Notes under the pieces: model-generated
Databases searched by the model: none
Told to the model about the DNA's origin: nothing
What the model saw: the letters and a program-made list of their open reading frames with translations, nothing else
Assembly (NCBI RefSeq): GCF_024172085.1
Contig: NZ_JAMZDZ010000001.1
Span: 2,480,001-2,544,000, forward strand
Direction of reading: 5' to 3'
Source: Hamadaea flava
GTDB lineage: Bacteria > Actinomycetota > Actinomycetes > Mycobacteriales > Micromonosporaceae
DNA: 64,000 bases
Program-made: the position numbers and the translations under genes
Part shown: in pieces, positions 9,463-17,063 of the stretch
Layout: the number at the start of each line of letters is the position of its first letter
How positions within the stretch are numbered: the stretch's first letter is position 1

Positions 9463-11793
9463 TCAGACCGTGACGAGGTCGCGATCGTCGTTGATCGAGG
9501 CGGCCGGCGCGAGCGCCAGCTTCAGGACGTCCGCGACGTCGGCCAGCACGTGCACCTTGAGCACGTCACGCACCTCGGTCGGCAGATCGTCCAGGTCCGG
9601 CTCGTTGCGCGCCGGGATGATCACCTCGGTCAGCCCCGCACGGTGCGCGGCGAGCAGCTTCTGCTTCACGCCGCCGATCGGCAGGACCCGCCCCGCCAGG
9701 GTGACCTCGCCGGTCATCCCGAACTCGGGGCGTACCGGGCGGCCCGCGGCGAGCGAGGCCAACGCGGTCACCATGGTGATGCCCGCGCTCGGGCCGTCCT
9801 TGGGCACCGCGCCCGCCGGAACGTGCAGATGGATCCGCTTGCCCGCCAGCACGTTCGGGTCCAGCCCCAGCTCACGGCCGTGCGAACGCAGGTAGGACAG
9901 CGCGATGTGCGCCGACTCCTTCATGACGTCGCCGAGCTGGCCGGTCAGGGTCAGGCCCGGCTCCCCGTCCATCGCGGTCGCCTCGATGAACAGCACGTCG
10001 CCGCCCGCTCCGGTCACCGCGAGACCGGTGGCCACGCCGGGCGTCGCGGTCCGCTCCGCCGACTCCGGGGTGAACCTCGGCCGGCCCAGGTAATCCTTCA
10101 GCTCGTCGGCTCCGACACTGATCGGCTCCGCGTCGGCGGCCAGCTTCACAGCAGCCTTACGCAGGATCTTCGCCAGGGCACGCTCAAGCTGTCGTACGCC
10201 TGCCTCACGGGTGTGCTCGGCGGCGACCTTGCCCAGTGCCTCGTCCGTGACGGTCACCTCGTCGGCGGTGAGCCCGGCCCGGTCGAGTTGCCGCGGCAGC
10301 AGGTGATCGCGGGCGATCGCGACCTTCTCCTGCTCGGTGTAGCCGTCCAGGGTCACCAGCTCCATCCGGTCCAGCAGCGGGCCGGGGATGCTCTCGACGA
10401 CGTTGGCGGTCGCCAGGAACAGCACGTCCGACAGGTCGAGGTCGACCTCCAGGTAGTGGTCGCGGAACGTGTGGTTCTGCGCCGGGTCGAGGACCTCCAG
10501 CAGGGCCGCGGCCGGGTCGCCGGCGTACCCCGCCGACACCTTGTCCACCTCGTCCAGCAGGATCACCGGGTTCATCGAACCGGCTTCGCGCAGCGCCCGG
10601 ACCAACCGGCCCGGCAGAGCGCCGACATAGGTACGCCGGTGGCCCCGGATCTCCGCCTCATCGCGTACGCCGCCGAGCGAGACGCGGACGAAGTTCCGGC
10701 CGAGCGCCCGGGCGACGGACTCACCGAGGCTGGTCTTGCCGACCCCGGGCGGCCCGGCGAGGGCAAGGACGGCGCCGGAGCCCCGTCCGCCGACGGTCTG
10801 CAGACCCTTGGCGGCCCGGCGATTGCGTACGGCGAGGTGCTCGATGATGCGGTCCTTGACGTCGGACAGCCCCGCGTGGTCGGCGTCGAGCACCGCCCGC
10901 GCCGCGGCCAGATCCGTGTTGTCCTCGGTACGCGTGTTCCACGGCAGGTCGAGGACGGTGTCGAGCCAGGTCCGGATCCAGCCCGCCTCCGGCGTGGCGT
11001 CGGAGGCCCGTTCGAGCTTGTCGACCTCGCGCAGGGCTGCCTCGCGTACCTTCTCGGGCAGGTCGGCCGCCTCCACGCGGGAGCGGTAGTCCGCCGAGCC
11101 TTCGGGCTCGTCCTCGCCCAGTTCCTTGCGGATCGCGGCGAGCTGCTGGCGCAACAGGAACTCGCGCTGGGACTTCTCGATCCCCTCGCGGACGTCGTTG
11201 CCGATCTGCTCGGCGATCTCCTGCTCGGCGAGGTGCTCGCGGGCCCAGCCGATGAGCTGCTCCAGCCGATGGGTGACGTCGGCCGACTCCAGCAGCTCCA
11301 TCTTCTGCGGCAAGGTCAGCCAGGGTGCGTACCCGGCGGTGTCGGCCAGCTCGGCAAGGTCGGTGATGCGGTCGACCGCGTCGATGACCTGCCAGGCACC
11401 CCGCTGCTGAAGCAGGGAGGTCAGCAGGGCCTTGTACTCGCGGGCCAGCTCACGGGTCTTGCCGGTGACGGGGGCGTCGGTGAGGATGTCGGCTTCCACC
11501 CACAACGCCGCCCCGGGCCCCGGTACGCCGGAGCCGATCCGGGCGCGGGAGACGCCGCGGAGAACGGCGGCGGGTTCGCCACTGCCGGCCAGCCGGCCGG
11601 ACTTCTCGATGATCGCGGTGACGCCGTGCGTCGCGTAGTCGCCGTCGAGGCGCGGCACCACGAGGAGGGTCTTGTCGCCGGCCGCTCGGGCCGCGTCCAC
11701 GGCGGCCTGCGTACTGGGGTCGAGGGTCACGCTGATGACCATGCCGGGCAGGAGCACGGCGTCGTTCAGGGGAAGGACCGGGAGGGTCGTCAT
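9463..11793 (-). CDS. lon: ATP-dependent protease Lon
   Basis: 776 aa with the LonA order: N-terminal substrate domain (starts TLPVLPLNDAVLLPGM), AAA+ module and C-terminal protease. Walker A is GPPGVGKTS with K353, and Walker B is VILLDEVDK. The Ser-Lys dyad is S669 (DGPSAGIT) and K712 (GGVKQK), 43 residues apart as in other Lon proteases. I chose the ATG at 11793, preceded by AGGTG, rather than in-frame starts at 11808 or 11889. The conserved family N-terminus begins here, and a HAIR-like operator (11816-11836) would lie inside the coding sequence if 11889 were used. Lon degrades misfolded and short-lived regulatory proteins in the cytoplasm. Confidence 0.97.
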   Translation of the reverse strand: MTTLPVLPLNDAVLLPGMVISVTLDPSTQAAVDAARAAGDKTLLVVPRLDGDYATHGVTAIIEKSGRLAGSGEPAAVLRGVSRARIGSGVPGPGAALWVEADILTDAPVTGKTRELAREYKALLTSLLQQRGAWQVIDAVDRITDLAELADTAGYAPWLTLPQKMELLESADVTHRLEQLIGWAREHLAEQEIAEQIGNDVREGIEKSQREFLLRQQLAAIRKELGEDEPEGSADYRSRVEAADLPEKVREAALREVDKLERASDATPEAGWIRTWLDTVLDLPWNTRTEDNTDLAAARAVLDADHAGLSDVKDRIIEHLAVRNRRAAKGLQTVGGRGSGAVLALAGPPGVGKTSLGESVARALGRNFVRVSLGGVRDEAEIRGHRRTYVGALPGRLVRALREAGSMNPVILLDEVDKVSAGYAGDPAAALLEVLDPAQNHTFRDHYLEVDLDLSDVLFLATANVVESIPGPLLDRMELVTLDGYTEQEKVAIARDHLLPRQLDRAGLTADEVTVTDEALGKVAAEHTREAGVRQLERALAKILRKAAVKLAADAEPISVGADELKDYLGRPRFTPESAERTATPGVATGLAVTGAGGDVLFIEATAMDGEPGLTLTGQLGDVMKESAHIALSYLRSHGRELGLDPNVLAGKRIHLHVPAGAVPKDGPSAGITMVTALASLAAGRPVRPEFGMTGEVTLAGRVLPIGGVKQKLLAAHRAGLTEVIIPARNEPDLDDLPTEVRDVLKVHVLADVADVLKLALAPAASINDDRDLVTV

Positions 11794-11815
11794 GGGAGCA
11801 CCTGCCATCACGTTA

Positions 11816-11836
11816 GTTGAGCGTGACAGGCTCAAG
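11816..11836 (-). promoter_or_regulatory. HAIR-like HspR operator upstream of lon
   Basis: On the minus strand the sequence reads CTTGAGC-N7-GCTCAAC, ending 22 bp before the lon start. The known HspR-associated inverted repeat is CTTGAGT-N7-ACTCAAG. Spacing and both half-sites match, with a compensated C/G pair at the inner position and one mismatch at the end. In Streptomyces lon belongs to the HspR regulon, so heat-shock control by HspR is likely here. HspR itself is not in this window. Confidence 0.75.
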
Positions 11837-11921
11837 TCCTCCCGGTCCGTTTCTGTTCCTGCGCCGGGTTCGCGTGTGACCCAGGCCACTCAGCTCATTT
11901 TCGCCGGCGGTCGGCGGCGGT

Positions 11922-12347
11922 TCACTGGAGATCAGCCGGGTCGAACTGCTTGGGCTGGACGAGGACCAGCCAGTTGCCGGAGTTGTCCCGCATGACCGCC
12001 TCGACGCCGTACGGACGGTCGGCTGGCTCCTGGAGGAACGTCACGCCCTTGTCCACCAGCTCCTCATAGGTCTTACGGCAGTCGTCCACGCGCAGGCCCA
12101 GCCCGCCCATCTCGCCCTTCTCCAACTGGCGGCGATAGAACGCGGCGGCCTCGTCGTTCAGCGGCGGACCCGGAACCATCAGCGTGACCTCCAGCTCGGG
12201 CTGGCTCGGGTGGCCGAGCGTCACCCAGCGAAAGCCCGCCATGGTGGCGTCGGTACGCGTTTCGAAGCCGAGCACGTCCACGTAGAAGTCGCGAGCCTTG
12301 TCCTGGTCGAGGCAGTACACCGTGACCAGCGAGATGTTCGTAATCAT
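11922..12347 (-). CDS. VOC (glyoxalase-like) protein
   Basis: A 141-aa single-module VOC protein: ITNISLVTVYCLDQDKARDFY at the start, a central GFRWVTLG strand and a final AVMRDNSGNWLVLVQP strand with the usual glutamate/aspartate ligand region. The start ATG at 12347 fits the family N-terminus; the same frame is open far upstream, but that part is not coding. The AraC gene lies 80 bp upstream on the same strand, and AraC plus VOC pairs are common. The pair may handle a reactive or toxic small molecule. The ligand is unknown. Confidence 0.85.
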   Translation of the reverse strand: MITNISLVTVYCLDQDKARDFYVDVLGFETRTDATMAGFRWVTLGHPSQPELEVTLMVPGPPLNDEAAAFYRRQLEKGEMGGLGLRVDDCRKTYEELVDKGVTFLQEPADRPYGVEAVMRDNSGNWLVLVQPKQFDPADLQ

Positions 12348-12427
12348 GGGTTCACCGTAAGCCGGGGCCCCGGTCGGGCCGCTTCTTTCAGATTGCTCGG
12401 CTGCGCCCCAGCGCGACCCGCCGCGCC

Positions 12428-12865
12428 TCAGCCCGCCCGATCGGGTCCGGCGGTCTTCGTGTGGTCGAAGACTCCGCGCATGAACAGGTAGCAGCCGGGC
12501 ATGTGCGGCCCGCCGCGCTCGGCCCACCGGTTCCGGTACGCCGTCGGCGTCTCCCCCACGAGCCGGGTGAATCGGGTGCTGAACGAGCCGAGGCTGCTGA
12601 ACCCGACGATCATGCAGATCTCGGTGACCGTCAGGTTGGCCACCCGGAGCAGGTCCTGCGCCCGTTCGATGCGGCGGCGGGTGAGGTAACGGATCGGCGT
12701 CTCCCCATAGGTCGCCTCGAAACAGCGCGTGAAATGGAACTTGGACACCCCGGCGACCGCCGCGATCTGCTCCAGGGCGAGCGGCTCCTGATAGTGGCGG
12801 TCGATGTGGTCGCGCGCTCGCCGCAGATGCGCCAGCAGCTCGACCGGCACCGTTCGCTCTCCCAC
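12428..12865 (-). CDS. AraC-type transcriptional regulator
   Basis: 145 aa, essentially one AraC DNA-binding domain with two helix-turn-helix units: EQIAAVAGVSKFHFTRCFEATYGETPIRYL (about 32-61) and VTEICMIVGFSSLGSFSTRFTRLVGETP (about 78-106). There is no N-terminal ligand domain. The last 30 residues (MPGCYLFMRGVFDHTK) are a short tail seen in stand-alone AraC proteins paired with VOC genes. Starts at a GTG. Likely controls the VOC gene 80 bp downstream. Divergent from the ArsR-MFS operon, with 91 bp between starts. Confidence 0.88.
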   Translation of the reverse strand: MGERTVPVELLAHLRRARDHIDRHYQEPLALEQIAAVAGVSKFHFTRCFEATYGETPIRYLTRRRIERAQDLLRVANLTVTEICMIVGFSSLGSFSTRFTRLVGETPTAYRNRWAERGGPHMPGCYLFMRGVFDHTKTAGPDRAG

Positions 12866-12921
12866 CTCGCAACCCTCTCACACCCTGACGACATCGAACG
12901 CCATAAGATCCAGTAGGAACC

Positions 12922-12950
12922 TTGTGCAATTCTGCGGATCTTTCTACGGT
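12922..12950 (+). promoter_or_regulatory. Predicted leaderless promoter of the ArsR-MFS operon
   Basis: TTGTGC (12922-12927), a 17-nt spacer, then TACGGT (12945-12950), then six bases before the ATG at 12957. This is the geometry of an actinobacterial leaderless promoter with transcription starting at the A of ATG. It also explains why no ribosome binding site precedes this gene. Confidence 0.55.
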
Positions 12951-12956
12951 CTTCTC

Positions 12957-13520
12957 ATGACGCGCGACATCACCGATCCGGAGATCCTCAAAGGGCTGGC
13001 CCAGCCGATCCGGCAGAAGATCTACCGGCTGCTGGCCCAGATCGGCCCGGCCACCGGTGGTGAGCTGTCCAAACGGCTGGGCACCGACCCCGGCCAGACC
13101 AGCTACCACCTGCGAGAACTGGCCAAGCGCGGGTTCGTCGAGGACGTGCCGGAGCTGGCCCGGGATCGTCGCGAACGCTGGTGGCGGCTGGTGCCCGGCG
13201 CGGTCTCCTGGTCCAGCCTCGAACTCGCCGGCCCCGAGGGCGCGGCGGTGGCGTCGGCGGCGAAGGCCCAGATGGTGATCGACGAGTTCGAACGCGTACG
13301 CCGCTATGAGCAGTCCCGTGCCGACTGGCCGGCCGAGTGGCAGCAGGCCGCGATGAGCAGCGACTCCTTCCTCCGGCTGACCGCCGCCGAACTCGCCGAG
13401 CTGAACCGCGAGCTGCTGACCGTCGTGCAGGACTGGGCCGCGCGTACGCGGGACCTCCCGGTCGGCGGCGACCGCCAGAACGTCTTCCTCTTCCTGCACT
13501 CCTTCCCCGAAAGGCCGTGA
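12957..13520 (+). CDS. ArsR-type winged-helix regulator (HTH_20)
   Basis: 187 aa. The N-terminal half carries a winged helix typical of ArsR/HTH_20 regulators: ILKGLAQPIRQKIYRLLAQIGPATGGELSKRLG, then GQTSYHLRELAKRGFVE as recognition helix, then a basic wing RDRRERWWRL. The C-terminal helical part probably dimerises or senses a ligand; no metal-binding cysteine pair is seen. The ATG at 12957 is chosen because the family starts at ITDPEILKGL and the promoter geometry fits. The MFS exporter follows after 6 bp, so this protein likely represses the efflux gene. Confidence 0.88.
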   Translation: MTRDITDPEILKGLAQPIRQKIYRLLAQIGPATGGELSKRLGTDPGQTSYHLRELAKRGFVEDVPELARDRRERWWRLVPGAVSWSSLELAGPEGAAVASAAKAQMVIDEFERVRRYEQSRADWPAEWQQAAMSSDSFLRLTAAELAELNRELLTVVQDWAARTRDLPVGGDRQNVFLFLHSFPERP

Positions 13521-13526
13521 CCCCGC

Positions 13527-14759
13527 ATGACCGCCGTGCTCGACACCCCTGCCCCCACCGTCGTCCCGGCCTATCGGGTCGCCCAGTTCCGGCGGTACGC
13601 CACCGGCCAGGCCGTCTCCGTCCTCGGCGACCAGGTCTGGTACGTCGCGCTCTCCTGGGCGGCCGTGCAGATCGCCTCCCCCGGGGTCGCCGGGGTGCTG
13701 CTGTCGGTCAGCGCGCTGCCCCGGCTGGCGCTCATGCTCTTCGGCGGCGTCCTCGTGGACCGCCGGGATCCGCGTCGCCTCATGGTCCACAGCGATGTCG
13801 TACGCGGACTGATCTGCGTCGCCGCCGCGGCCGTCGCGGTGTGGCAGCCGAGCGTACTGCTGCTGGTCGTGGTGGCCCTCGCGTTCGGCGCGGCGGACGC
13901 GGTCTTCCTTCCCGCCGCCGGAGCGCTGCAACCACGGCTGCTCGACCCCACCCAGTACGCCGGAGCCAACGCCCTGACGTCGACGGTGAACCGGCTGGCC
14001 CTGACGTTGGGCGCACCGCTGGGCGGCATCCTGGTGGCGACCGGCGGCCTGCCGACGGCGTTGGCGGTCAACGCGGTCACCTTCGGGATCTCCGTCCTCG
14101 CCCTTCGCTCGCTCCGGCCCGCTCCGGCCGCCACGAAGTCCACATCGGATGGGACGAAGGGCGCTCTGCGGGAAGGGTTGCGGTACATCGCCGGACACCG
14201 CGAACTGCGGGCGACACTGCTCGTCGGACTGCTCGGCAACCTCGGTTTCGTCGGCCCGATGAACGTCGGCCTGGCGTTGGCGTCGCAGTCGTCCGGCTGG
14301 GGCGCGACCGGCGTCGGGCTGCTGCTGTCCGGCTTCGGCGTCGGCGCCATCCTGGCCGGGCTCGTCATGCTCCGCCGCCGCCCCGTACGCCACATCGGCC
14401 CGATCGCCGCGGTGTGCTTCGCCCTACAGGGAATCGCCGTCGTCATCCCCGCCGTCACGAACAGCCTCCCGCTCGCCGTCGCCGCGACCGCCGTCGCCGG
14501 GCTCACCAGCGGACCGGCCGGCATCCTGCTCGGCTCGCTGACGCAGTCCGCCACCGATGACGCGTACCGGGGGCGGGTGTCGAGCGTCAACTCGCTGGCG
14601 AACCTGGGTCTCACGCCGCTCGTGATGGCCGCCGCGGGCTGGGCCGCTGACCTGTTCGGACTGGTGCCCGCCATGACGGTGAGCGGCGCACTCGAACTGG
14701 TCGCCGCCGTCGGCTGCGTCGCGCTCCCCGCGCTGCGAACCGCGCGCCTCCCCCGCTGA
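13527..14759 (+). CDS. MFS transporter (MFS_3 / exporter-like)
   Basis: 410 aa with about 12 membrane helices. The N-terminus [27 protein letters not shown] and the loop-2/3 motif [14 protein letters not shown] are typical of the MFS_3 group, which includes macrolide and enterobactin exporters. An acidic/basic central loop ([15 protein letters not shown]) separates the two six-helix halves. Co-transcribed with the ArsR-type regulator (6-bp gap). Most likely exports a drug or secondary metabolite; the substrate cannot be told. A long CG-rich tandem repeat begins one base after its stop codon. Confidence 0.9.
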   Translation: MTAVLDTPAPTVVPAYRVAQFRRYATGQAVSVLGDQVWYVALSWAAVQIASPGVAGVLLSVSALPRLALMLFGGVLVDRRDPRRLMVHSDVVRGLICVAAAAVAVWQPSVLLLVVVALAFGAADAVFLPAAGALQPRLLDPTQYAGANALTSTVNRLALTLGAPLGGILVATGGLPTALAVNAVTFGISVLALRSLRPAPAATKSTSDGTKGALREGLRYIAGHRELRATLLVGLLGNLGFVGPMNVGLALASQSSGWGATGVGLLLSGFGVGAILAGLVMLRRRPVRHIGPIAAVCFALQGIAVVIPAVTNSLPLAVAATAVAGLTSGPAGILLGSLTQSATDDAYRGRVSSVNSLANLGLTPLVMAAAGWAADLFGLVPAMTVSGALELVAAVGCVALPALRTARLPR

Positions 14760-14760
14760 A

Positions 14761-14940
14761 CCCTGCTCGCCCTGCTCGCCCTGCTCGCCCTGCTCGCCCT
14801 GCTCGCCCTGCTCGCCCTGCTCGCCCCGCTCGCCCCGCTCGCCCCGCTCGCCCCGCTCGCCCCGCTCGCCGCTCGCCGCTCGCCGCTCGCCGGTCGCCGC
14901 TCGCCGGTCGCCGGTCGCCGGTCGCCGGTCGCCGGTCGCC
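14761..14940. repeat. CG-rich short tandem repeat tract
   Basis: About 180 bp of head-to-tail short units. First come nine-base CCTGCTCGC units, then CCCGCTCGC units, then seven-base CGCTCGC and CGGTCGC units, so the array changes its unit stepwise. It starts right after the MFS stop codon and runs into a copy of the intergenic repeat. No gene is credible here; the repeat reads in one frame as an artificial Ala-Gly-Arg polymer. Similar CGAGC-rich tracts border the repeat copies near 20.2-20.5 kb. Confidence 0.85.
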
Positions 14941-15031
14941 GGAGTTGATCAGTCCGTCGCGGAGTTGATCAGGGCGCGGTGGACACGACACGCCGGTTGA
15001 TCACGACCGTTAGTTCATGATCGCGCGGAAA
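14941..15031 (+). repeat. Intergenic GATC-rich repeat, copy 2
   Basis: Plus-strand copy: GGAGTTGATCAG, eight bases, GGAGTTGATCAGGG, GGACACGACACGCCGG, TTGATCACGACCG, TAGTTCATGATCGCGCGGAAA. Near-identical to the copy at 20394-20480 and, inverted, to 18649-18730. With the tandem tract it fills the 343-bp gap between the MFS gene and the FAD monooxygenase. The remaining 70 bp to 15102 hold GGGTGTCAGGGGGTGTCAG, a short direct repeat, and no obvious promoter. Confidence 0.85.
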
Positions 15032-15102
15032 CAACGGGGGGCGAGCCGGGGGTGTCAGGGGGTGTCAGCGGGATGTCAGTGGGCCGGGTCAGGGTTTGAG
15101 GC

Positions 15103-16536
15103 ATGACAACGGACGTACTCATCGTCGGCTCCGGGCCGACCGGGCTCACCCTCGCCGTCGACCTGGCCCGGCGGGGTGTCGCCGTCCGCATCGTGGAGCG
15201 GGACACCGCCGGCCGTGGCGTGGACGCCGATCAGGCGTATCGGGCCGGTTCGCGGGGCAAGGGGTTGCAGCCACGCAGCTTGGAGGTCTTCGACGACCTC
15301 GGGGTGATCGACGAGATCCTCGCGACCGGCGCGGTCTACCCCTTGATCCGGATCTACGCCGGGCGCGTGCCGATCTGGAAGGCGCACATGCACAAGCAGC
15401 AGGAGCCGTCCGAGGCGGTGCCGTACCCGATGACGATCATGCAGCCGCAGTGGCGGGTCGAGCGCGTTCTGCGTGATCGGCTGGCCGAGTTCGGCGGCCG
15501 GGTCGAGTCCGGGGTGGAGCTGGCCGAGTTCGCGCAGGACGCCGACGGCGTGACCGCGGTGCTACTGAAGGAAAACGGCGAGACCGAGACCGTCCGAGCG
15601 CGCTATCTCGTGGGCGCGGACGGCGGCCGCAGCGTGGTCCGCAAGACCCTCGGCGTCGGCTTCGTCGGCGAGACGCGGGACGAGGAGCGGATGATCCTCG
15701 GCGACGTGCGGATCGAGGGGCTGGAGCGCGACGCCTGGCGCATCTACGTCAACCTCCTGAAGCGGCAGTTGAAGGTCGGCCTGTGCCCGTTGCCGAACAC
15801 GGACACCTTCCAGCTCACCGCGCCGCTGCCGGTCGGCGTCGAGCCGGATCTGTCGTTCGCGAACTTCCAGCGGATCGTCGCCGAGGGCACCGGCCGCCGG
15901 GATGTCGAGCTCAAGGAGGTCACCTGGTCGTCGGTGTATCGGGTGAACATCCGCATGGTCGACCGGTATCGGGTCGGGCGCGTCTTCCTGGCCGGAGACG
16001 CGGCGCATGTGCACTCCCCCGCCGGCGGGCAGGGCCTCAACACGGGCGTGCAGGACGCGTACAACCTGGGGTGGAAGCTCGCCCGGGTGCTCGCGGGCGC
16101 TTCGGAGTCCCTTTTGGACACCTATGAGGCCGAGCGCAAGCCGATCGCCGAGCGCATCCTCGGCCTCAGTACCCGCCTGCTCGACCAGGCGGCCCGGGGC
16201 GGCAGCACGAAGGCGTTCAAGCGCGACGCGGAGACTAGCCAGCTCATGCTGACCTACCGGGGTGGCCCGCTGGCGCGCGGCGAGCACGGCGGCGATCGGC
16301 TGCCGAACGGCAGAATCCACCGGCCCGACGGCACGACGACGACCCGATTCGACGTCATGAGGGGCCCACATTTCACCCTGTTCACGCCGCACGAAGTACC
16401 GGCGCCTCGCGACGACGTCCGGGTCAGTCGGACGACGGCCGGCGAAGCGCCCTTCGTCCTCGTACGCCCCGACGGCTACGTCGCGATCACCGCGCGGACC
16501 TACGAAGAGGTCGTGGACTACCTAGCCCTCGTCTGA
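15103..16536 (+). CDS. FAD-dependent aromatic monooxygenase (rifampicin-monooxygenase-like)
   Basis: 477 aa, a class A flavoprotein hydroxylase. It has the N-terminal dinucleotide fold DVLIVGSGPTGLTLA (GxGxxG), the DG motif YLVGADGGRSVVR (about 167-179) and the FAD ribityl GD motif RVFLAGDAAHVHSPAGGQGLN (about 298). The order matches PheA/TfdB-type hydroxylases, and the short C-terminal thioredoxin-like remnant (APFVLVRPDGYVAI) is usual for this group. It uses NAD(P)H and O2 to hydroxylate aromatic or polyketide substrates, and some relatives inactivate rifamycins. Its 3' end overlaps the convergent MarR gene by 15 bp. The substrate is unproven. Confidence 0.9.
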   Translation: MTTDVLIVGSGPTGLTLAVDLARRGVAVRIVERDTAGRGVDADQAYRAGSRGKGLQPRSLEVFDDLGVIDEILATGAVYPLIRIYAGRVPIWKAHMHKQQEPSEAVPYPMTIMQPQWRVERVLRDRLAEFGGRVESGVELAEFAQDADGVTAVLLKENGETETVRARYLVGADGGRSVVRKTLGVGFVGETRDEERMILGDVRIEGLERDAWRIYVNLLKRQLKVGLCPLPNTDTFQLTAPLPVGVEPDLSFANFQRIVAEGTGRRDVELKEVTWSSVYRVNIRMVDRYRVGRVFLAGDAAHVHSPAGGQGLNTGVQDAYNLGWKLARVLAGASESLLDTYEAERKPIAERILGLSTRLLDQAARGGSTKAFKRDAETSQLMLTYRGGPLARGEHGGDRLPNGRIHRPDGTTTTRFDVMRGPHFTLFTPHEVPAPRDDVRVSRTTAGEAPFVLVRPDGYVAITARTYEEVVDYLALV

Positions 16537-16968
16537 GAGCGCGCAGGCGCCGGAGACCCCTTCGAGCCACTTGCGTACGGTGGCGCGCTCTTCGGCGGAG
16601 AACCCGGCTTCGATCTCCTCTTCCCATCGAGCGGCGGCGACCCTGGCCTCGGCCAGCCGCCGCCGGCCCGCGTCGGTCAGGAACAGCTGGTGCGTACGCC
16701 GATCGGTGGGGTGCGGCCGTCGCTCGATGAGCCCGTCGCGCTCGAACGCGGTCAGCATCTCGTTCGCGGCCTGCCGCGTCGCCGCACAGGCGCGGGCGAC
16801 GTCGGAGTTGGACGATCCCGGATGCGCTTCGAGGATCATGAGCGTGGCGTACTGCGGAGTGGAGAGCCCGTACGCCTTGAGCTCGGCGTTCAGCGCCCCG
16901 CGTAGGCCCAGCCACGCGGTGCGGACCTGGAAGGCCAGCGATCCCGGCTCCGAGAGGAACGTTCCCAT
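16522..16968 (-). CDS. MarR-family regulator (next to DHA2 exporter)
   Basis: 148 aa. The winged helix spans roughly 40-110: LSTPQYATLMILEAHPG, SNSDVARACAATRQAANEML as recognition helix, and a wing HPTDRRTHQLFLTDAGRRRL, all typical of MarR. The start at 16968 is preceded by GGATGG, and it is the point where family homology begins. It is divergent from a 14-TM MFS gene, with two near-palindromic operator-like sites between them (16993-17010 and 17026-17045). It therefore probably represses the exporter and itself and is released by a drug-like ligand. Its 3' end overlaps the monooxygenase gene on the other strand. Confidence 0.88.
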   Translation of the reverse strand: MGTFLSEPGSLAFQVRTAWLGLRGALNAELKAYGLSTPQYATLMILEAHPGSSNSDVARACAATRQAANEMLTAFERDGLIERRPHPTDRRTHQLFLTDAGRRRLAEARVAAARWEEEIEAGFSAEERATVRKWLEGVSGACALSDEG

Positions 16969-16992
16969 GCCACCATCCTCCACGCCACGCAA

Positions 16993-17010
16993 TTGACAGG
17001 GACCTGACAA
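16993..17010. promoter_or_regulatory. MarR operator candidate 1
   Basis: TTGACAGGGACCTGACAA, an 18-bp near-perfect dyad (one mismatched pair) with core CAGG-N2-CCTG. It lies 25 bp upstream of the marR start and includes a TTGACA that could be the -35 box of the exporter. The same core recurs 34 bp away (centre to centre). Confidence 0.65.
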
Positions 17011-17025
17011 TCTGCCAGGCTCACC

Positions 17026-17045
17026 TTCGTCAGGTACCTGTCGAA
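17026..17045. promoter_or_regulatory. MarR operator candidate 2
   Basis: TTCGTCAGGTACCTGTCGAA, a 20-bp dyad with one mismatched pair, at the same relative position as in site 1. Its centre is the perfect palindrome CAGGTACCTG. It ends 18 bp before the exporter ATG, where a bound repressor would block transcription. Confidence 0.65.
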
Positions 17046-17063
17046 TGTACCCAGGGGTGCGCC

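Noticed and set aside
9550-11820. Long open frame (756 codons) opposite lon
   Set aside because: lon on the other strand is complete with all catalytic residues; this is a shadow.
12348-14393. In-frame extension of the VOC gene to an 823-residue protein
   Set aside because: The extension runs antisense through two genes and through the AraC gene region in a wrong frame. VOC homology and the ATG at 12347 define the real gene.
14761-14940. Possible CRISPR array
   Set aside because: Units are 7-9 bp and directly adjacent with no spacers, so it is a simple tandem repeat; no cas genes are near.
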